From: Halomonas alkalisoli
GTDB taxonomy: Bacteria; Pseudomonadota; Gammaproteobacteria; Pseudomonadales; Halomonadaceae
Reading direction: 5' to 3'
NCBI RefSeq assembly: GCF_021412585.1
Contig: NZ_JAKCMI010000015.1
Coordinates: 1-64,000 of the forward strand
Length of the DNA stretch: 64,000 nucleotides
Part shown: piece after piece, positions 27,366 through 36,076 of the stretch
Layout: each line of letters starts with the position of its first letter
How positions within the stretch are numbered: position 1 is the first letter of the stretch
Program-made: the position numbers and the translations under genes
Notes under the pieces: generated by a model
The model's database searches: none
What the model saw: the letters and a program-made list of their open reading frames with translations, nothing else
What the model was told of the DNA's origin: nothing

Positions 27366-28208
27366 ATGAGCGCTTCCTTCGACACCTGGCGCCTGCGCTT
27401 CGAGCGTCTGCGCGCCAACAAGTTTTTTGAACTCACGGTGATCGCCATCATCGTGTTCTCGGCCCTGCTGATCGGCGCCCGGACCTACGAGGAAGTCACC
27501 CGTTTCCAGCAGGTGCTGCTGGTGCTGGATGTGGCTGTCACGGTGTTCTTCCTGGTGGAGATACTGATCCGGATGGCGGCGGAGAAGCGTCTGCGCGATT
27601 TCTTCAGGAATGGCTGGAACGTCTTCGATTTCCTGATCGTCACCGCCAGCCTGATCCCCATGGACGATTCGGAAATGGTGCTGCTGGCCCGCCTGCTGCG
27701 CATCTTCCGTGTACTGCGCCTGGTATCGATGATTCCCGAACTGCGCATGCTGATGGCGGCACTGTTCAAGTCGATCCCACGCATGGGTTACGTGGCGCTG
27801 CTGATGTTCATCATCTTCTACATCTATGCGGCGCTTGGCAGTTTCCTGTTCCATGACGTGGACGAGCGGCTCTGGGGCAATATCTCGCTGGCCATGCTGA
27901 CCCTGTTTCAGGTGGCGACCTTCGAGAGCTGGGCCACGGCGGTGCTCTATCCGACCATGGAGTATTACCCCTACGCCTGGATATTCTTCCTCACCTTCAT
28001 CTTTCTCAACGCCTTCATTTTTCTCAACATGATGATCGGCATCGTGCTGGACGTGATGCAGAAGGAGAGCATCCAGATCGAACTCGAAAGCGGCAAGGGG
28101 GAGGCCGCTGAATTGCACGGCCTGCGCAACGACGTGCGCGAGCTTCGCGACCAGCTGTCGCGAATGGAGACGATGCTGGAGCGAAGGGAGGATAAGCGCC
28201 TAATATAA
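27366..28208 (+). CDS. Bacterial voltage-gated sodium channel (BacNav, NaChBac/NavMs-like)
   Basis: A 280-residue single six-helix subunit expected to form a tetrameric inner-membrane channel. S4 carries regularly spaced arginines (L-A-R-L-L-R-I-F-R-V-L-R-L) near residues 110-122. The pore loop selectivity filter is T-F-E-S-W-A-T (185-191), with the E-S-W core of bacterial sodium channels; NaChBac has T-L-E-S-W-A-S. S6 ends in I-F-L-N-M-M-I-G-I-V. The last 40 or so residues form a heptad-like charged coiled coil that would tetramerise. ATG 27366 is preferred to an upstream in-frame start because GAGAG precedes it and S1 begins at normal distance. Likely tied to motility, pH or sodium homeostasis in a halophile (inference). 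Confidence 0.85.
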   Translation: MSASFDTWRLRFERLRANKFFELTVIAIIVFSALLIGARTYEEVTRFQQVLLVLDVAVTVFFLVEILIRMAAEKRLRDFFRNGWNVFDFLIVTASLIPMDDSEMVLLARLLRIFRVLRLVSMIPELRMLMAALFKSIPRMGYVALLMFIIFYIYAALGSFLFHDVDERLWGNISLAMLTLFQVATFESWATAVLYPTMEYYPYAWIFFLTFIFLNAFIFLNMMIGIVLDVMQKESIQIELESGKGEAAELHGLRNDVRELRDQLSRMETMLERREDKRLI

Positions 28209-28283
28209 AAGGCGTTGGATCGACTGCAATCAGGCCAGGCCTCGAAGGACGAGGTCGACCCCAGAAAGGACTCAGGAGGAGCA

Positions 28284-29327
28284 GTGAGCGTTTCGAACTC
28301 ACCGGCAGCAAGGCCATTCTTGCCCCCCTATCTGCTCGAGCGTGTCGCCAATGGCGGTAGCCCGAGATTGCGCGAGTGCGCGCGCCATACGCTACTCGTC
28401 GATAGCCGGTTTCGCGCCCGCGCCGGGGCGGTGACGCTGCCTCCGGGCAGCCAGCGTCGGGGCGAGCCGGCCCGCTATGTTCATTCGGCCGAGCAGCAGC
28501 AGGTGCTGCCGGGCAAGCTGGTGCGCCGTGAAGGGCAGGGCGACAGCGGTGATCCGGCCATCGATGAGGCCTATCACGGGCTGGGGGCCACCTATCGCCT
28601 GTTCTGGGAGGTCTATCGTCGTCACTCCCTCGATGACCAGGGCATGGCGTTGCTGGCTACCGTGCATTATGGCAAGGAGTACGAAAACGCTTTCTGGGAC
28701 GGGAAGCAGATGGTCTTCGGCGACGGAGACGGAGAACTCTTCAACCGCTTCACCATTGCCGCCGATATCATCGCCCATGAGCTGACCCACGGCGTCATCC
28801 AGCACGAGGCGGCGCTGGAGTATGCCTATCAGGCCGGGGCCCTCAACGAGTCGCTGTCGGACGTCTTCGGCAGCCTGGTCAAGCAGCGCCAACGGGAACA
28901 GCGTGTCGAGGAGGCCGACTGGTTGATCGGCGAGGGCCTGTTCACGGAGCGGGTTGCCGGCCGGGCCCTGCGCTCCATGGCCGAGCCCGGAACGGCCTAC
29001 GACGATCCCCTGCTTGGCAGTGACCCTCAGCCCGGCCATATGGACGACCTGGTCGAAACCCGTGAGGACAACGGCGGGGTGCATATCAACTCGGGCATTC
29101 CCAATCGGGCCTTCCATCTGGCTGCCATGGCCCTGGGTGGTCATGCCTGGGAGCGTGCGGGATGGGTCTGGTACGACACCCTGGTCGACCAACGGTTGGC
29201 ACGCAACAGCGACTTCGCCACCTTTGCCGGGCTGACGCGGGATAACGCCGCCAGGCGATTCGGTGCGTCGAGCGAGGTCGTCGAGGCGGTGCGTGAAGCC
29301 TGGCGCACGGTCGGTGTGCTGCCGTGA
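28284..29327 (+). CDS. Protealysin-like M4 metallopeptidase (short thermolysin family)
   Basis: A 347-residue zinc endopeptidase. Zinc ligands and catalytic Glu: H165-E166-L-T-H169 and E189 in N-E-S-L-S-D. No signal peptide is visible. The N-terminal segment F-L-P-P-Y-L-L-E-R-V-A is the short-propeptide signature of protealysin-type enzymes rather than the long FTP/PepSY propeptide of secreted thermolysins. The GTG at 28284 is chosen for its AGGAGGA and family-like N-terminus; an upstream in-frame start at 28215 lacks support. The stop overlaps the start of an emfourin-like inhibitor gene (GTGA), the arrangement known for protealysin operons. Likely intracellular or exported without a classic signal. 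Confidence 0.88.
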   Translation: MSVSNSPAARPFLPPYLLERVANGGSPRLRECARHTLLVDSRFRARAGAVTLPPGSQRRGEPARYVHSAEQQQVLPGKLVRREGQGDSGDPAIDEAYHGLGATYRLFWEVYRRHSLDDQGMALLATVHYGKEYENAFWDGKQMVFGDGDGELFNRFTIAADIIAHELTHGVIQHEAALEYAYQAGALNESLSDVFGSLVKQRQREQRVEEADWLIGEGLFTERVAGRALRSMAEPGTAYDDPLLGSDPQPGHMDDLVETREDNGGVHINSGIPNRAFHLAAMALGGHAWERAGWVWYDTLVDQRLARNSDFATFAGLTRDNAARRFGASSEVVEAVREAWRTVGVLP

Positions 29328-29683
29328 CGCAGGATCCCGTAGGGGAGCCGCCCGCGCTGGGACCAGGTCGCGTGTTGCGTCTGAGCCGCCAGGGTGGCCT
29401 TGCCCACTTCCCCGGGCTGGCTCGTCCCCGCTGCGTCCATTGCGCTCGCTGCAGCGAGGCGCAGCTCAGCGAACTGCAGTCCCTGTTGCTGGCGTTATCC
29501 GGGATACCCGACAGGGAGGCCGGCAACGATCGCCGTCGGTTCTGCGTGGCGCTGGTGGATGAAGGTGGTGAGGTCCTCTGGTCCCAGGTAGTCGCCGAGG
29601 AGTCGGCGCCACAGGCGCTTCTGGCGTGGTGGCGCAGGGCCGAAATCGCGCCATTGAAGAAGAAGACGGACGGCCAGGCTTGA
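29324..29683 (+). CDS. Emfourin-like M4 peptidase inhibitor
   Basis: A 119-residue protein co-translated with the M4 peptidase (GTGA overlap). The opening L-R-L-S-R-Q-G-G-L-A-H-F-P-G-L matches the S-R-x-G-G-F-A-x-x-P-G-L start of emfourin, the intracellular protein inhibitor of protealysin. The middle segment (about 70-90) forms predicted beta strands with G-G-E-V-L-W. Unusually, it has the cysteine cluster C-V-H-C-A-R-C near residues 37-43. It would keep the peptidase inactive in the cytoplasm. The assignment rests on the N-terminal pattern and gene context. Confidence 0.75.
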   Translation: MTQDPVGEPPALGPGRVLRLSRQGGLAHFPGLARPRCVHCARCSEAQLSELQSLLLALSGIPDREAGNDRRRFCVALVDEGGEVLWSQVVAEESAPQALLAWWRRAEIAPLKKKTDGQA

Positions 29684-29714
29684 CAAGCCGACGCCAGACT
29701 GATTTTCTAGAGAC

Positions 29715-29771
29715 ATGAAACTCTCATTTCGCCACCTCAGCCTGGACCTACGACTACTAACCGGCCTTTAA
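29715..29771 (+). CDS. leu leader peptide (LeuL-like)
   Basis: An 18-codon open frame, M-K-L-S-F-R-H-L-S-L-D-L-R-L-L-T-G-L, with 7 leucines in 18 residues. Three of the leucines use CTA (29748-29759 region), a codon rare in this GC-rich genome. It lies about 300 bp before leuA and upstream of a GC-rich hairpin, the layout of a leucine-starvation attenuator. The ribosome-binding site (TAGAGA) is weak. The 384-bp gap 29684-30067 holds this peptide and the hairpin and nothing else identified. Confidence 0.75.
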   Translation: MKLSFRHLSLDLRLLTGL

Positions 29772-29925
29772 ACGCGCCGGGCGATGCCGTGCATCGCGAT
29801 ATCTTGTCCAGGTCAGTTGAGGTACCGAAATGTCATTCTTCCCCGTCTCTACCCGTAGCCGCCATGGTTCCGATGCGATCGTTTCCGACGCGATCGTTCG
29901 CATACACCGACGTGCTAGTGATTCC

Positions 29926-29965
29926 AGCGCCCCGGCATGCCTCGTGCAGCCGGGGCGCTTCCGTT
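29926..29965 (+). terminator. Attenuator hairpin in the leuA leader
   Basis: An 11-bp perfect GC-rich stem (29926-29936 with 29949-29959, 12-nt loop) ends in TT followed by CCGTTACT. The T-tract is short. Placed between the leucine-rich leader peptide and leuA, it is the best candidate for the attenuator terminator. The competing antiterminator could involve the repeated GCGATCGTT segments near 29876-29900, but the pairing was not worked out. Confidence 0.55.
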
Positions 29966-30067
29966 ACTGCGCGACTCCGTGCAGCCGGATTCCCCGTGCT
30001 CCTGACACAACCATGACGCCGAACCGTATACTGAACACCAGAACGCCTACTCAGCGAGAATGCCGCC

Positions 30068-31783
30068 ATGATGCTCGATAACCCCGCCGCCAAGTACCGC
30101 CCCTTCGTCGCCGTCGATCTGCCCGACCGCCAGTGGCCGAGCAAACGTATCGAGACACCGCCGCTGTGGTGCAGTGTCGACCTGCGCGATGGTAACCAGG
30201 CGCTGATCGATCCCATGGATCACGAGCGCAAGCAGCGCTTCTTCGACCTGCTGGTGAAGATCGGTTTCAAGGAGATCGAGGTCGGCTTTCCTTCGGCATC
30301 CCAGACCGACTTCGACTTCGTCCGTGCCCTGATCGAGCAGGACAAGGTGCCCGACGACGTGACCATCCAGGTGCTGACCCAGGCGCGCCCGCACCTGATC
30401 GATCGTACCTTCGAGTCCCTGAAGGGCGCCAAGAACGCCATCGTCCATGTCTACAACGCGACCGATCCGGTATTTCGCCGCGTCGTGTTCGGTGTCAGCA
30501 AGGAGGAGTGCATCGGCATCGCCGTGGACGCCACCACGCAGATCCGGCAGCGCATGAGCGAAGCCCCCGAGACCAACTGGAGCTTCCAGTACTCGCCGGA
30601 GCTGTTCACCACCACCGAGATGGACTTTGCCAAGGAGGTGGTCGAGGCGGTGATGGAGGCCTACGGCGCAACCCCCGAGAAGCCGATGATCGTCAACCTG
30701 CCGGCCACCGTGGAGGCCGCCACGCCCAATAACTACGCCGATCAGGTGGAGTGGTTCTGCCGCAACGTAAAGGGCCGCGACAGCCTGATCGTCAGCGTCC
30801 ACCCGCACAACGACCGCGGCACCGGCGTGGCGGCGGCCGAGCTGACCGTGATGGCCGGTGCCGATCGCGTCGAGGGTACCCTGTTCGGCAACGGCGAGCG
30901 TACCGGCAACGTCGACATCGTCACCCTCGCCATGAACCTCTACACCCAAGGCGTGCATCCCGGCCTCGATTTCTCCAACATCACGCCGATCATGCGCGAG
31001 GTGGAGTACTGCAACCAGCTGCCGGTACACCCGCGCCACCCCTATGTGGGCGATCTGGTCTTCACCGCCTTCTCCGGCTCCCACCAGGACGCGATCAAGA
31101 AAGGCATGGCGGTGCGTCGTGCCGACCCCGAGGCGGTCTGGGAAGTGCCCTACCTGCCCATCGATCCCCTCGACGTGGGTCGTAGCTACGAGGCGGTGAT
31201 CCGCGTCAACAGCCAGTCGGGGAAGGGTGGCATCTCCTATCTGCTGGAGGAGGAGCACGGCATCGAATTGCCGCGCCGGCTCTCCATCGAATTCAGCCAC
31301 GTCGTGCAGGAGGTCGCTGACCGTACGGCCAAGGAGATCACGTCCCAGATGATCTACCAGGCCTTCGCCGACGAGTACCTGGCTCGTACCTCGCCCTATG
31401 CGATGCTCAATCATCGACTCTCCTCGGACCCTGACAGTCCGAAGGTGAAGCTCGAAGCCAGTATCGAGGAGCACGGTGAGCGGCGGACCATCAGCGGCGA
31501 GGGTAACGGCCCGCTGGCGGCCTTTATCAAGGCGCTGGCGGCGGCCGGCCACGACGTGGAAATCATCGACTATCACGAGCACTCTCGCGGCCAGGGCTCC
31601 GATGCGGAGGCGATCGCCTACGTGGAAGTGCGTATCGAGGGCGAGGCGGTGTTTGGTGTCGGTATCGACGAGAGCATCACGACCGCATCCATGAAGGCCG
31701 TGGTCAGCGCCATCAATCGCTACCGTTCCACCCAGCCGCCGGCCGCCAACGTGACCGCAGCGACGCTGGAGGAAGTGAAATGA
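30068..31783 (+). CDS. leuA: 2-isopropylmalate synthase (long, yeast-like type)
   Basis: A 571-residue enzyme condensing acetyl-CoA with 2-ketoisovalerate, the first committed step of leucine synthesis. The HMGL-like barrel contains D-L-R-D-G-N-Q near residue 40 and the metal-binding H-P-H-N-D-R near 246. The C-terminal 130 or so residues form the LeuA allosteric domain that binds leucine. Length and the [10 protein letters not shown] opening mark the long type found in Pseudomonas and actinobacteria. Two adjacent ATGs (30068 and 30071) are possible starts. It is preceded by a leucine-rich leader and attenuator, so dual control by leucine is expected. Confidence 0.95.
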   Translation: MMLDNPAAKYRPFVAVDLPDRQWPSKRIETPPLWCSVDLRDGNQALIDPMDHERKQRFFDLLVKIGFKEIEVGFPSASQTDFDFVRALIEQDKVPDDVTIQVLTQARPHLIDRTFESLKGAKNAIVHVYNATDPVFRRVVFGVSKEECIGIAVDATTQIRQRMSEAPETNWSFQYSPELFTTTEMDFAKEVVEAVMEAYGATPEKPMIVNLPATVEAATPNNYADQVEWFCRNVKGRDSLIVSVHPHNDRGTGVAAAELTVMAGADRVEGTLFGNGERTGNVDIVTLAMNLYTQGVHPGLDFSNITPIMREVEYCNQLPVHPRHPYVGDLVFTAFSGSHQDAIKKGMAVRRADPEAVWEVPYLPIDPLDVGRSYEAVIRVNSQSGKGGISYLLEEEHGIELPRRLSIEFSHVVQEVADRTAKEITSQMIYQAFADEYLARTSPYAMLNHRLSSDPDSPKVKLEASIEEHGERRTISGEGNGPLAAFIKALAAAGHDVEIIDYHEHSRGQGSDAEAIAYVEVRIEGEAVFGVGIDESITTASMKAVVSAINRYRSTQPPAANVTAATLEEVK

Positions 31784-31813
31784 GATCAACCGGTCGCTCT
31801 AGGTGGTCGATGC

Positions 31814-31925
31814 GTCGCGGCTTTCCGGCGACGGGTCTAGGCGGAGGCGCTGTAAACCCATCCCTGGGCGCTACATCCTTCATCCTTGAAGGATGACCTC
31901 CGCTTCGACCCGTCCCCGGCGCCGC
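31814..31925 (-). repeat. Structured interspersed repeat, copy 2 (downstream of epmB)
   Basis: Same architecture as copy 1, on the minus strand. The 9-bp hairpin arms are 31874-31882 and 31887-31895 with loop AGGA on the minus strand; its sequence differs from copy 1 yet stays perfectly paired. The outer stem is GGGTC/GACCC. It lies about 28 bp past the epmB stop in the sense direction and antisense to the leuA 3' flank. Its 3' hairpin motif is shared nearly verbatim with copy 5. Confidence 0.85.
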
Positions 31926-31952
31926 TAGTGTCGCCGTCTCTGGTTTTGGAGC

Positions 31953-32999
31953 CTAAAGCGGTGTCTTGCTAGCCTCGCCGGGAATCTCCCGCACTAACCG
32001 TGGCATCAGGAAGCCAGGCAGTATCTCCCTCAGGCCCGCGACCAGCTCGCGGGCCTCTTCGTCTGCCACATCGAAGTGGGCGGCGCCGGCCACCGGGTCG
32101 AGCACATGCAGGTAGTAGGGCAGCACACCGGCCTCGAAGAGCCGCTCGGAGAGCGTGGCCAGGGCATCGGTGCTGTCGTTGACGCCGCGCAGCAGCACGC
32201 TCTGGTTAAGCAGAGTCACGCCCGCTTCCCTGAGTCGACCGCAGGCGGCGACCACGGCGTCGTCGATCTCCTGGGCGTGGTTGATATGCAGCACCACCAC
32301 CTTCTGCAGGCGCGTCGCCGAGAGCCAGCCGAGCAGGACATCGTCGACCCGGTCGGGAATCACCACCGGCAACCGGGTGTGAATGCGCAGTCGCTTCAGG
32401 TGGGGGATGGCATCGAGCCGCTCCACCAGCCAGGCGAGCTGGCGATCGCTGGCGGCCAGGGGGTCGCCGCCGGAGAGGATCGCTTCGCTGATCGAGGTGT
32501 CGCCACGTAGATACTCGAGGGAGGCATCCCACTGGCTGCGGGAGGGCGCGTTTTGTTCGTAGGGAAAGTGGCGCCGGAAGCAGTAGCGGCAGTTCACCGC
32601 ACAGGTGGGGCTGGCGATCAGCAGGACGCGGCCGGCGTACTTGTGGATCAGTCCCCGTGCCGGGGTGTGGCCGGCTTCCGCCAGGGGGTCGGTGATGTAA
32701 CCGGGTACCGCCTCGCCTTCGGCGGCAAGCGGCAGCACCTGGCGCAGCAATGGGTCGTTCGGGTCGCCGTGGCGCATGCGTGCCAGGAACGCCTCCGGGA
32801 CGCGCACCTCGAATAGCTCGTGGCCGCGCTCTGCCCCCGGCAGCCAGCTGTCGTCGAGGCCCAGGCGGCGGCACAGTTCCCGCGGGTCGCGAATGACGCC
32901 CGAGAGCTGGGCTTGCCAGGCTGAGGGCAGAATCAAGGGCGTCACATCGGGTTGCGATGACGCCTGTCTCTGCAAAAGGGCGGGGCTTCGGGTTATCAT
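31953..32999 (-). CDS. epmB: EF-P beta-lysylation protein EpmB (lysine 2,3-aminomutase family)
   Basis: A radical-SAM/PLP enzyme of about 348 residues that makes (R)-beta-lysine for attachment to EF-P. The radical SAM cluster is [15 protein letters not shown] near residues 116-130. The family's H-I-N-H and [11 protein letters not shown] segments are present, and it ends with G-E-A-S-K-T-P-L as in EpmB. The ATG at 32999 is used; a GTG three codons upstream (33008) is equally possible. It is divergent from efp, with epmA next to efp, so all three EF-P modification genes lie within 3 kb. Confidence 0.94.
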   Translation of the reverse strand: MITRSPALLQRQASSQPDVTPLILPSAWQAQLSGVIRDPRELCRRLGLDDSWLPGAERGHELFEVRVPEAFLARMRHGDPNDPLLRQVLPLAAEGEAVPGYITDPLAEAGHTPARGLIHKYAGRVLLIASPTCAVNCRYCFRRHFPYEQNAPSRSQWDASLEYLRGDTSISEAILSGGDPLAASDRQLAWLVERLDAIPHLKRLRIHTRLPVVIPDRVDDVLLGWLSATRLQKVVVLHINHAQEIDDAVVAACGRLREAGVTLLNQSVLLRGVNDSTDALATLSERLFEAGVLPYYLHVLDPVAGAAHFDVADEEARELVAGLREILPGFLMPRLVREIPGEASKTPL

Positions 33000-33099
33000 G
33001 CGGCACACCAGTCACATAGGCGAGGGCTTGGTTCCTCGTCGATTTCATATCCGCGCGTCCAGACCGTGCTGCGACGCGCTCGATCATTCGAGAGGCAAT

Positions 33100-33666
33100 A
33101 TGGCGAACTATTCTACCAACGAATTCAAGGGCGGGCTGAAGGTGATGCTGGACGGCGACCCCTGCTCGATCGTCGAGAACGAATTGGTCAAGCCGGGCAA
33201 GGGGCAGGCCTTCAGCCGGGTCAAGCTGCGCAACCTGATCACCGGCCGCGTCTGGGAACGTACCTTCAAGTCAGGCGAATCCCTCGAGGGTGCCGACGTG
33301 ATGGATCTGGAAATGGAGTATCTCTACTCCGACGGCGACATGTGGCACTTCATGAAGACCGATGGTTCCTTCGAGCAGTATGCGGTCGAGAAGAAGGCCC
33401 TGGGCGACACGGCCAAGTGGCTCAAGGAGCAGGTGGCCTATACCGTGACCCTGTGGAACGACAACGCCATCAGCGTGACGCCGCCCAACTTCATCGAGCT
33501 GGAAGTGGTCGAGACCGACCCGGGCCTCAAGGGCGACACCGCCCAGGGCGGCTCCAAGCCGGCCACGCTCTCCTCCGGCGCCGTGGTCCGAGTGCCGCTG
33601 TTCATCAACCAGGGTGAAGTGCTGAAAATTGATACGCGCAGCGGCGAGTACGTTTCACGAGCCTAA
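33100..33666 (+). CDS. efp: Elongation factor P
   Basis: A 188-residue translation factor that rescues ribosomes stalled at consecutive prolines. The modifiable K34 lies in K-P-G-K-G-Q-A-F, matching the beta-lysylation type and the neighbouring EpmA and EpmB. KOW-like, central and C-terminal OB domains are of normal length. The ATG at 33100 has GAGGC upstream; longer upstream frames would run through the divergent epmB promoter. A structured repeat begins about 20 bp after the stop. Confidence 0.97.
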   Translation: MANYSTNEFKGGLKVMLDGDPCSIVENELVKPGKGQAFSRVKLRNLITGRVWERTFKSGESLEGADVMDLEMEYLYSDGDMWHFMKTDGSFEQYAVEKKALGDTAKWLKEQVAYTVTLWNDNAISVTPPNFIELEVVETDPGLKGDTAQGGSKPATLSSGAVVRVPLFINQGEVLKIDTRSGEYVSRA

Positions 33667-33686
33667 GAAAAGAGACTCCATGGCTA

Positions 33687-33799
33687 GCGGCGCCGGGGAC
33701 AGCTCGAAGCGGAGGTCATTTGTCAGGGATGACAAATGTAGCGCCCAGGGATGGGTTCACAGCGCCTCCGCGAAGTGCCTGTCGCCGGATCAGCCGCAC
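33687..33799 (+). repeat. Structured interspersed repeat, copy 3 (downstream of efp)
   Basis: Plus-strand copy, sense to efp. The 9-bp hairpin arms are 33717-33725 and 33730-33738, loop GGGA. Relative to copy 1 a C to T change in one arm is matched by G to A in the other. The GCGGAGG/CCTCCGC stem and outer GACAG/CTGTC pairing are present, and the second hairpin CCCA-GGGA-TGGG is identical to copy 1. It ends 66 bp before epmA. Confidence 0.85.
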
Positions 33800-33865
33800 T
33801 CTGCTACGGCTTCCACGTAGGCCACGCTTTCCCCGCGTGGCTTTCGTCGTTATGGAGAAGGTGTG

Positions 33866-34852
33866 ATGACAACCGACTGGCGACCCACGGCGAGTCTCGA
33901 GACGCTGCGCGAGCGGGCGCGGCTGCTGGGGGAGGTGCGGGCGTTCTTTGCCGAGCGGGATGTGCTGGAGGTGGAGACACCGGTACTGGGCCACGGCGGC
34001 AGCACCGATGTGCACCTGGCGTCGCTGTCGCTTACGGCAACCACGCCGGCGGGGCAGGAAAGGCTATGGCTGCAGACGTCTCCCGAGTTCCATATGAAGC
34101 GGCTGCTGGCCGCAGGCTCAGGGCCGATCTTCCAGCTGGCGCGCAGCTTTCGTGACGGCGAGGTGGGCAGCCGCCACAACATCGAATTCACCATGCTGGA
34201 GTGGTACCGCCCGGGCTTCTCCCTCGACGGGATGATCGGGGAGACGACAGCGCTGATCCGCGCCGTGCTTGGCCCAGAACTGGGGAATGAGACGGGCCCA
34301 CTGCGCCGGCGGCGCTACCGCGAGCTGTTCCGGGAGGCGCTGGGATTCGATCCCTTCACCGTGGAGCTCGATGCTCTGCGTCGAATCGCCGGCGAGCGCG
34401 GCGGTCTCGACATGGAGGACGCGCCCCGTGACGACTGCCTCGACCTGCTGATGAGCCTGGTGATCGAGCCAGGCCTGGGGCGGGAGGGGCTCGACGTGGT
34501 AGTGGACTACCCGGCGACCCAGGCCGCCCTGGCCCGGCACCATCGTGACCCCGAGGACGGCGCCTGGGTGGCATCGCGCTTCGAGGTCTACCTGGCAGGG
34601 CTGGAACTCGCCAACGGCTACGACGAGCTGACGGATGTCGAGGAGCAGCGCGCGCGCTTCGCCGAGGACAACGCCGCCCGGAAGCGCCTGGGACTGACGG
34701 AAGTCGATATCGACCGGCGGCTGCTGGCGGCGCTTGAGCACGGCATGCCGTCAGGCAGCGGCGTGGCGCTGGGCATGGATCGGCTGATCCAGCTCGCCCT
34801 GGACAGGGCGAGCGTAGCGGAGGTGATGGCCTTCGCTACGCCGAGCTGCTGA
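33866..34852 (+). CDS. epmA: EF-P--(R)-beta-lysine ligase EpmA (GenX/PoxA/YjeA)
   Basis: A 328-residue paralogue of the class II lysyl-tRNA synthetase catalytic core, without an anticodon-binding domain. It attaches beta-lysine to K34 of EF-P. Class II motif 1 lies near residues 28-45, motif 2 includes F-R-D-G-E and N-I-E-F-T-M-L-E-W-Y near 95-112, and motif 3 S-G-V-A-L-G-M-D-R-L is near 294-305. The ATG at 33866 (second codon of a GTG-ATG pair) has GGAGAAGG at good spacing. It follows efp by 199 bp containing a structured repeat. Confidence 0.95.
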   Translation: MTTDWRPTASLETLRERARLLGEVRAFFAERDVLEVETPVLGHGGSTDVHLASLSLTATTPAGQERLWLQTSPEFHMKRLLAAGSGPIFQLARSFRDGEVGSRHNIEFTMLEWYRPGFSLDGMIGETTALIRAVLGPELGNETGPLRRRRYRELFREALGFDPFTVELDALRRIAGERGGLDMEDAPRDDCLDLLMSLVIEPGLGREGLDVVVDYPATQAALARHHRDPEDGAWVASRFEVYLAGLELANGYDELTDVEEQRARFAEDNAARKRLGLTEVDIDRRLLAALEHGMPSGSGVALGMDRLIQLALDRASVAEVMAFATPSC

Positions 34853-34874
34853 AGAACTATCACAGAAGCTTGAC

Positions 34875-34984
34875 CGCTCGGGCTGATCCGACGACAGGCC
34901 GACGAGGAGGCGCTGTGAACCCCTCCCTGGGCGCTACCGATGCCATCCATGGCATCGGACCTCCACTTTGGCCTGTCCTCGGAG
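34875..34984 (-). repeat. Structured interspersed repeat, copy 4 (downstream of psd)
   Basis: Minus-strand copy, sense to psd and only 7 bp past its stop. Hairpin arms are 34937-34945 and 34950-34958 with loop TGGA on the minus strand. The outer stem is the longest of the set (GACAGGCC/GGCCTGTC, 34893-34900 with 34970-34977). The second hairpin is altered (GGGAGGGG instead of GGGATGGG), making this the most diverged copy. Confidence 0.8.
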
Positions 34985-34991
34985 CTCCTCG

Positions 34992-35834
34992 CTATGAGTT
35001 TTTAAACACTCCCAGCGACTGGCCCATGGCGACCTTGGACTTGGGCGCCAGCGCATCGTCGAAATCGACCTGGCCGGCGAAGGCCATCACCACCGTGGAG
35101 CCGAGCTTGAAGCGTCCCATCTCCGCGCCGCGCTCGAGGTGAATCGGCTCGTCGAAGCGGATGCGCTGCACCTGGCCCGAGAGCGGTGTGACCTGCCCGG
35201 CCCATACCGTCTCGATGGCGGCGACGATCATGGCGCCCACCAGCACCACCACCATGGGCCCATGTTCGGTGTCGAAGTGGCACACCAGGCGCTCGTTGCG
35301 GGCGAACAGGTTGGGCACGTGCTCCGTCGTGGCCGCGTTGACCGAGAAGAGCCGCCCCGGCACATAGACCATCTCGGTCAGGGTGCCGGCCAGCGGCATG
35401 TGTACGCGATGATAGTCCTTGGGCGAGAGGTAGATATTGGCGTAGCTGCCGCCGGTGTAACGTCGCGCGGCCTCGGCGTCACCGCCGAGCAGGTCGACCA
35501 TCGAGAAGCGGTGCCCCTTGGCCTGCAGCAGGCGGTCCGCCTCGATGGGGCCGAACTGGGAGAGGTTGCCGTCGGCGGGGGAGAGCAGCCCTTCGCCCAG
35601 GGGGCGGGCTTCCGGCTTCAGTTCCCGGGTGAAGAAGTCGTTGAAGGTGGCGTAGGCCGTGGGGTCGGGCTCGGCGGCCTCACCCATGTCCACCTTGAAG
35701 ACCTTGATGAAGGCGCGGATCAGCGCATTCTTGAGCCAGGCGACACGGCATTCGGCAAGACAACCCACCAGTCGCGAGAGCAGGTGGTGGGGAATCGGGT
35801 ACTGGATCAGGGCAAAGAACTTGGCGAGAGACAA
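34992..35834 (-). CDS. psd: Phosphatidylserine decarboxylase proenzyme
   Basis: A membrane-associated enzyme of about 280 residues making phosphatidylethanolamine. The self-cleavage site L-G-S-T lies near 244-247, where Ser becomes the pyruvoyl prosthetic group. Upstream are the family's [15 protein letters not shown] and Y-H-R-V-H-M-P motifs. The start is uncertain: TTG at 35834 gives the usual family length, while an in-frame GTG at 35915 would add 27 unconserved residues. Neither has a strong ribosome-binding site. Confidence 0.93.
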   Translation of the reverse strand: MSLAKFFALIQYPIPHHLLSRLVGCLAECRVAWLKNALIRAFIKVFKVDMGEAAEPDPTAYATFNDFFTRELKPEARPLGEGLLSPADGNLSQFGPIEADRLLQAKGHRFSMVDLLGGDAEAARRYTGGSYANIYLSPKDYHRVHMPLAGTLTEMVYVPGRLFSVNAATTEHVPNLFARNERLVCHFDTEHGPMVVVLVGAMIVAAIETVWAGQVTPLSGQVQRIRFDEPIHLERGAEMGRFKLGSTVVMAFAGQVDFDDALAPKSKVAMGQSLGVFKNS

Positions 35835-36076
35835 GGTAATGGTTCCGTGTCGGGCTTGGTTGAAGCCTCCCGGGCAAGGCGATTCGCGACAATCGGTTCC
35901 GAAACCCTGGTACACGCGAGCCGAGTTACGCGCCGAGCAGGAACAAGGTCCCTCTTGCCGGCCCTAAATCGACATCCCTGTCGATTTGCGCTACTCGGCT
36001 CGCTTGCACCAGCGGCTCCGCTAGGGTCGCTTCACTGCCTGCCCGAGTGGCTTGCGAATAAGGATTGGTTGGTAGC

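Noticed and set aside
29680..29708. TTGACA with a TTTTCT 17 bp later as promoter of the leu leader
   Set aside because: Transcription would begin at or inside the leader ATG and leave no ribosome-binding site; the -10 is also poor.
30047..31789. 580-codon open frame on the minus strand opposite leuA
   Set aside because: Antisense shadow of leuA with no motif.
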